Translations under genes and position numbers: made by a program
The notes under the pieces: model-generated
What the model saw: the letters and a program-made list of their open reading frames with translations, nothing else
Told to the model about the DNA's origin: nothing
Databases searched by the model: none
Assembly: GCF_000024025.1 (NCBI RefSeq)
Contig: NC_013131.1
Span: forward strand, 5,642,001-5,706,000
Direction: 5' to 3'
DNA from: Catenulispora acidiphila DSM 44928
GTDB lineage: Bacteria > Actinomycetota > Actinomycetes > Streptomycetales > Catenulisporaceae
Length of the DNA stretch: 64,000 bases
Part shown: piece by piece, positions 63,002 through 64,000 of the stretch
How the letters are laid out: every line of letters begins with the position of its first letter
Position numbering within the stretch: position 1 is the first letter of the stretch

Positions 63002-63943
63002 GTGCGCTTGAAGTCCCTGATCTCCCTTGGCGTCGCCGCTGTCTGCGTGCTGGCTGTGGCGCCGGCTGCCGGCGCTGATGCTGATGCCGGTGCGTCGAGT
63101 GGGCCGTCGGCGACTGCGCCGATCGTTGTGGCTACGACTCCGTCGGATAGCGTCGGCGGGCTGCCCTCGTCCAGCTTGGATGGGCGGGTTGCGTACGTGC
63201 CGAGGTCCGGCGCGACGTCTGCTGCCCTTGGTGCGCGGAAGTCTGGGGGTGCGACGGGGTACGACATCTCGTGGCCGGAGTGCGGGGGTCCGATGCCTCC
63301 GGCGTCGGCGATCGCGGTGGTGGGTGCTGACGGCGGGCATCCGTTCAGCCAGAATCCGTGCTTTGAGCAGGAGGTGGCTTGGGCGGCGACTGCGAACACG
63401 CGTGCGCAGTACATGGTGCTGGACTCCCCGATCGGCTTTACCTCGCCGCATGTATTGGAGTACGCGTACCACGGGCCGGCTGGCGACTGCACTGCTGCCG
63501 AATATGCGTGCCAGTCGTTCAACTGGGGTTACAACGCTGCGTATTTCGCCGTGCAGAGTGCCTCGGCGGGGGGAGCGACCAGCGACAAGTGGTGGCTGGA
63601 TGTCGAGCTGCCGACGGCGACGAGCATCGACCCGCCTGGCGCGCAGTGCTACACGCCGAACTTCTGGGTCTGTGACCAGACCATGAACTCCATCGTCGTC
63701 GCGGCCGCCGAACTCGCGCTGCGGGAGCAGGGCAAGGATGTGGGCGTCTACTCCACGCAGAAGCAGTGGGGCGCCATCACCGGCGGGCTGCCTTTGGGCG
63801 GACCGATCTGGATCGCCGGCTATGACTACCCGGCGTCGACATACTGCGACGCGGCGAACGCTCGCCAGTACTGGTTCGCTGCGGGCAGGCCCGCCATGGT
63901 CCAGAGCCTGCCGGCGACCTTCGACCCGGACACCGCCTGCTGA
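63002..63943 (+). CDS. Secreted GH25-like/DUF1906-type TIM-barrel protein
   Basis: A 313-residue exported protein with a signal peptide to about residue 25. The folded domain starts near 84 with GYDISWPECGGPMPP, the opening strand of GH25-like lysozyme barrels. It continues with WWLDVELPTA, an Asp-Val-Glu motif in the place of the GH25 catalytic Asp-x-Glu, then GVYSTQKQWGAITGG and IWIAGYDYP. Six cysteines suggest disulfides. The GTG at 63002 has AGGAG at 7 bases. It may act on peptidoglycan, but activity is not certain. Confidence 0.8.
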   Translation: MRLKSLISLGVAAVCVLAVAPAAGADADAGASSGPSATAPIVVATTPSDSVGGLPSSSLDGRVAYVPRSGATSAALGARKSGGATGYDISWPECGGPMPPASAIAVVGADGGHPFSQNPCFEQEVAWAATANTRAQYMVLDSPIGFTSPHVLEYAYHGPAGDCTAAEYACQSFNWGYNAAYFAVQSASAGGATSDKWWLDVELPTATSIDPPGAQCYTPNFWVCDQTMNSIVVAAAELALREQGKDVGVYSTQKQWGAITGGLPLGGPIWIAGYDYPASTYCDAANARQYWFAAGRPAMVQSLPATFDPDTAC

Positions 63944-64000
63944 CCCGGTCGCGTCACCGCACCGGGATCGACTGCGCGTGGTGGAAGATGTCCGACGGGT

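Noticed and set aside
63944-64000. Possible further gene at the right edge
   Set aside because: Only 57 bases remain after the last stop codon, with nothing recognisable.

Overview
The window is high-GC DNA with GTG/ATG starts behind clear purine-rich ribosome binding sites, twin-arginine signal peptides, CBM2 modules and sugar ABC importers that lack their own ATPase. Together these point to a soil actinomycete of the Streptomycetales/Catenulisporales kind; the exact genus is an inference. I saw no rRNA, tRNA, CRISPR array, insertion sequence or phage gene.

Positions 1-33513 form a plant-polysaccharide island. It starts with a truncated GH11 xylanase, followed by a small redox block: a TetR regulator divergent from an aldo/keto reductase, a flavodoxin-like protein and a DoxX protein. 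Next are a GH5 endoglucanase and a Tat-exported GH29 alpha-L-fucosidase. The fucosidase converges on an eight-gene minus-strand operon (ABC importer, unknown 639-residue protein, sugar mutarotase, Zn-alcohol dehydrogenase, SDR, L-fucose-dehydrogenase-like AKR) with a divergent GntR regulator. After it come GH30-CBM2 and a CE1-type esterase with a ricin lectin domain, divergent from a GH39-like enzyme, then an expansin and a LacZ-type beta-galactosidase, a GH10-CBM2 xylanase and a large ASH-repeat exported protein. Odd-centred GAAA-N-TTTC palindromes precede several of these genes and suggest a shared xylan regulon.

Positions 33700-38500 hold an AhpD-like protein with a membrane protein, a small lipoprotein and a large exported beta-propeller protein. 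Positions 38599-43065 hold a compact four-gene operon: polyprenyl diphosphate synthase, Rieske oxygenase, cytochrome P450 and a UbiA-superfamily protein. Its first metal-binding motif is altered in the way expected of UbiA-type terpene cyclases. This is a candidate for an undescribed terpenoid pathway.

Positions 43340-50602 contain a GH54 arabinofuranosidase fused to six fascin-like repeats, an HU protein with a lysine-rich tail, a DUF5819-HTTM pair, and a sortase-anchored protein with a cysteine-heptad block and a Thr/Gly stalk. Two unrecognised proteins follow. Positions 50635-62761 form a polyanionic-polysaccharide locus: a discoidin-domain protein, a PL8 lyase with its catalytic residues intact, a LacI regulator broken by a one-base frameshift, an FAD oxidoreductase and an ABC importer. 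Matching TAATACG-A/T-ATTA operators lie in both promoter regions. A secreted GH25-like TIM-barrel protein closes the window.
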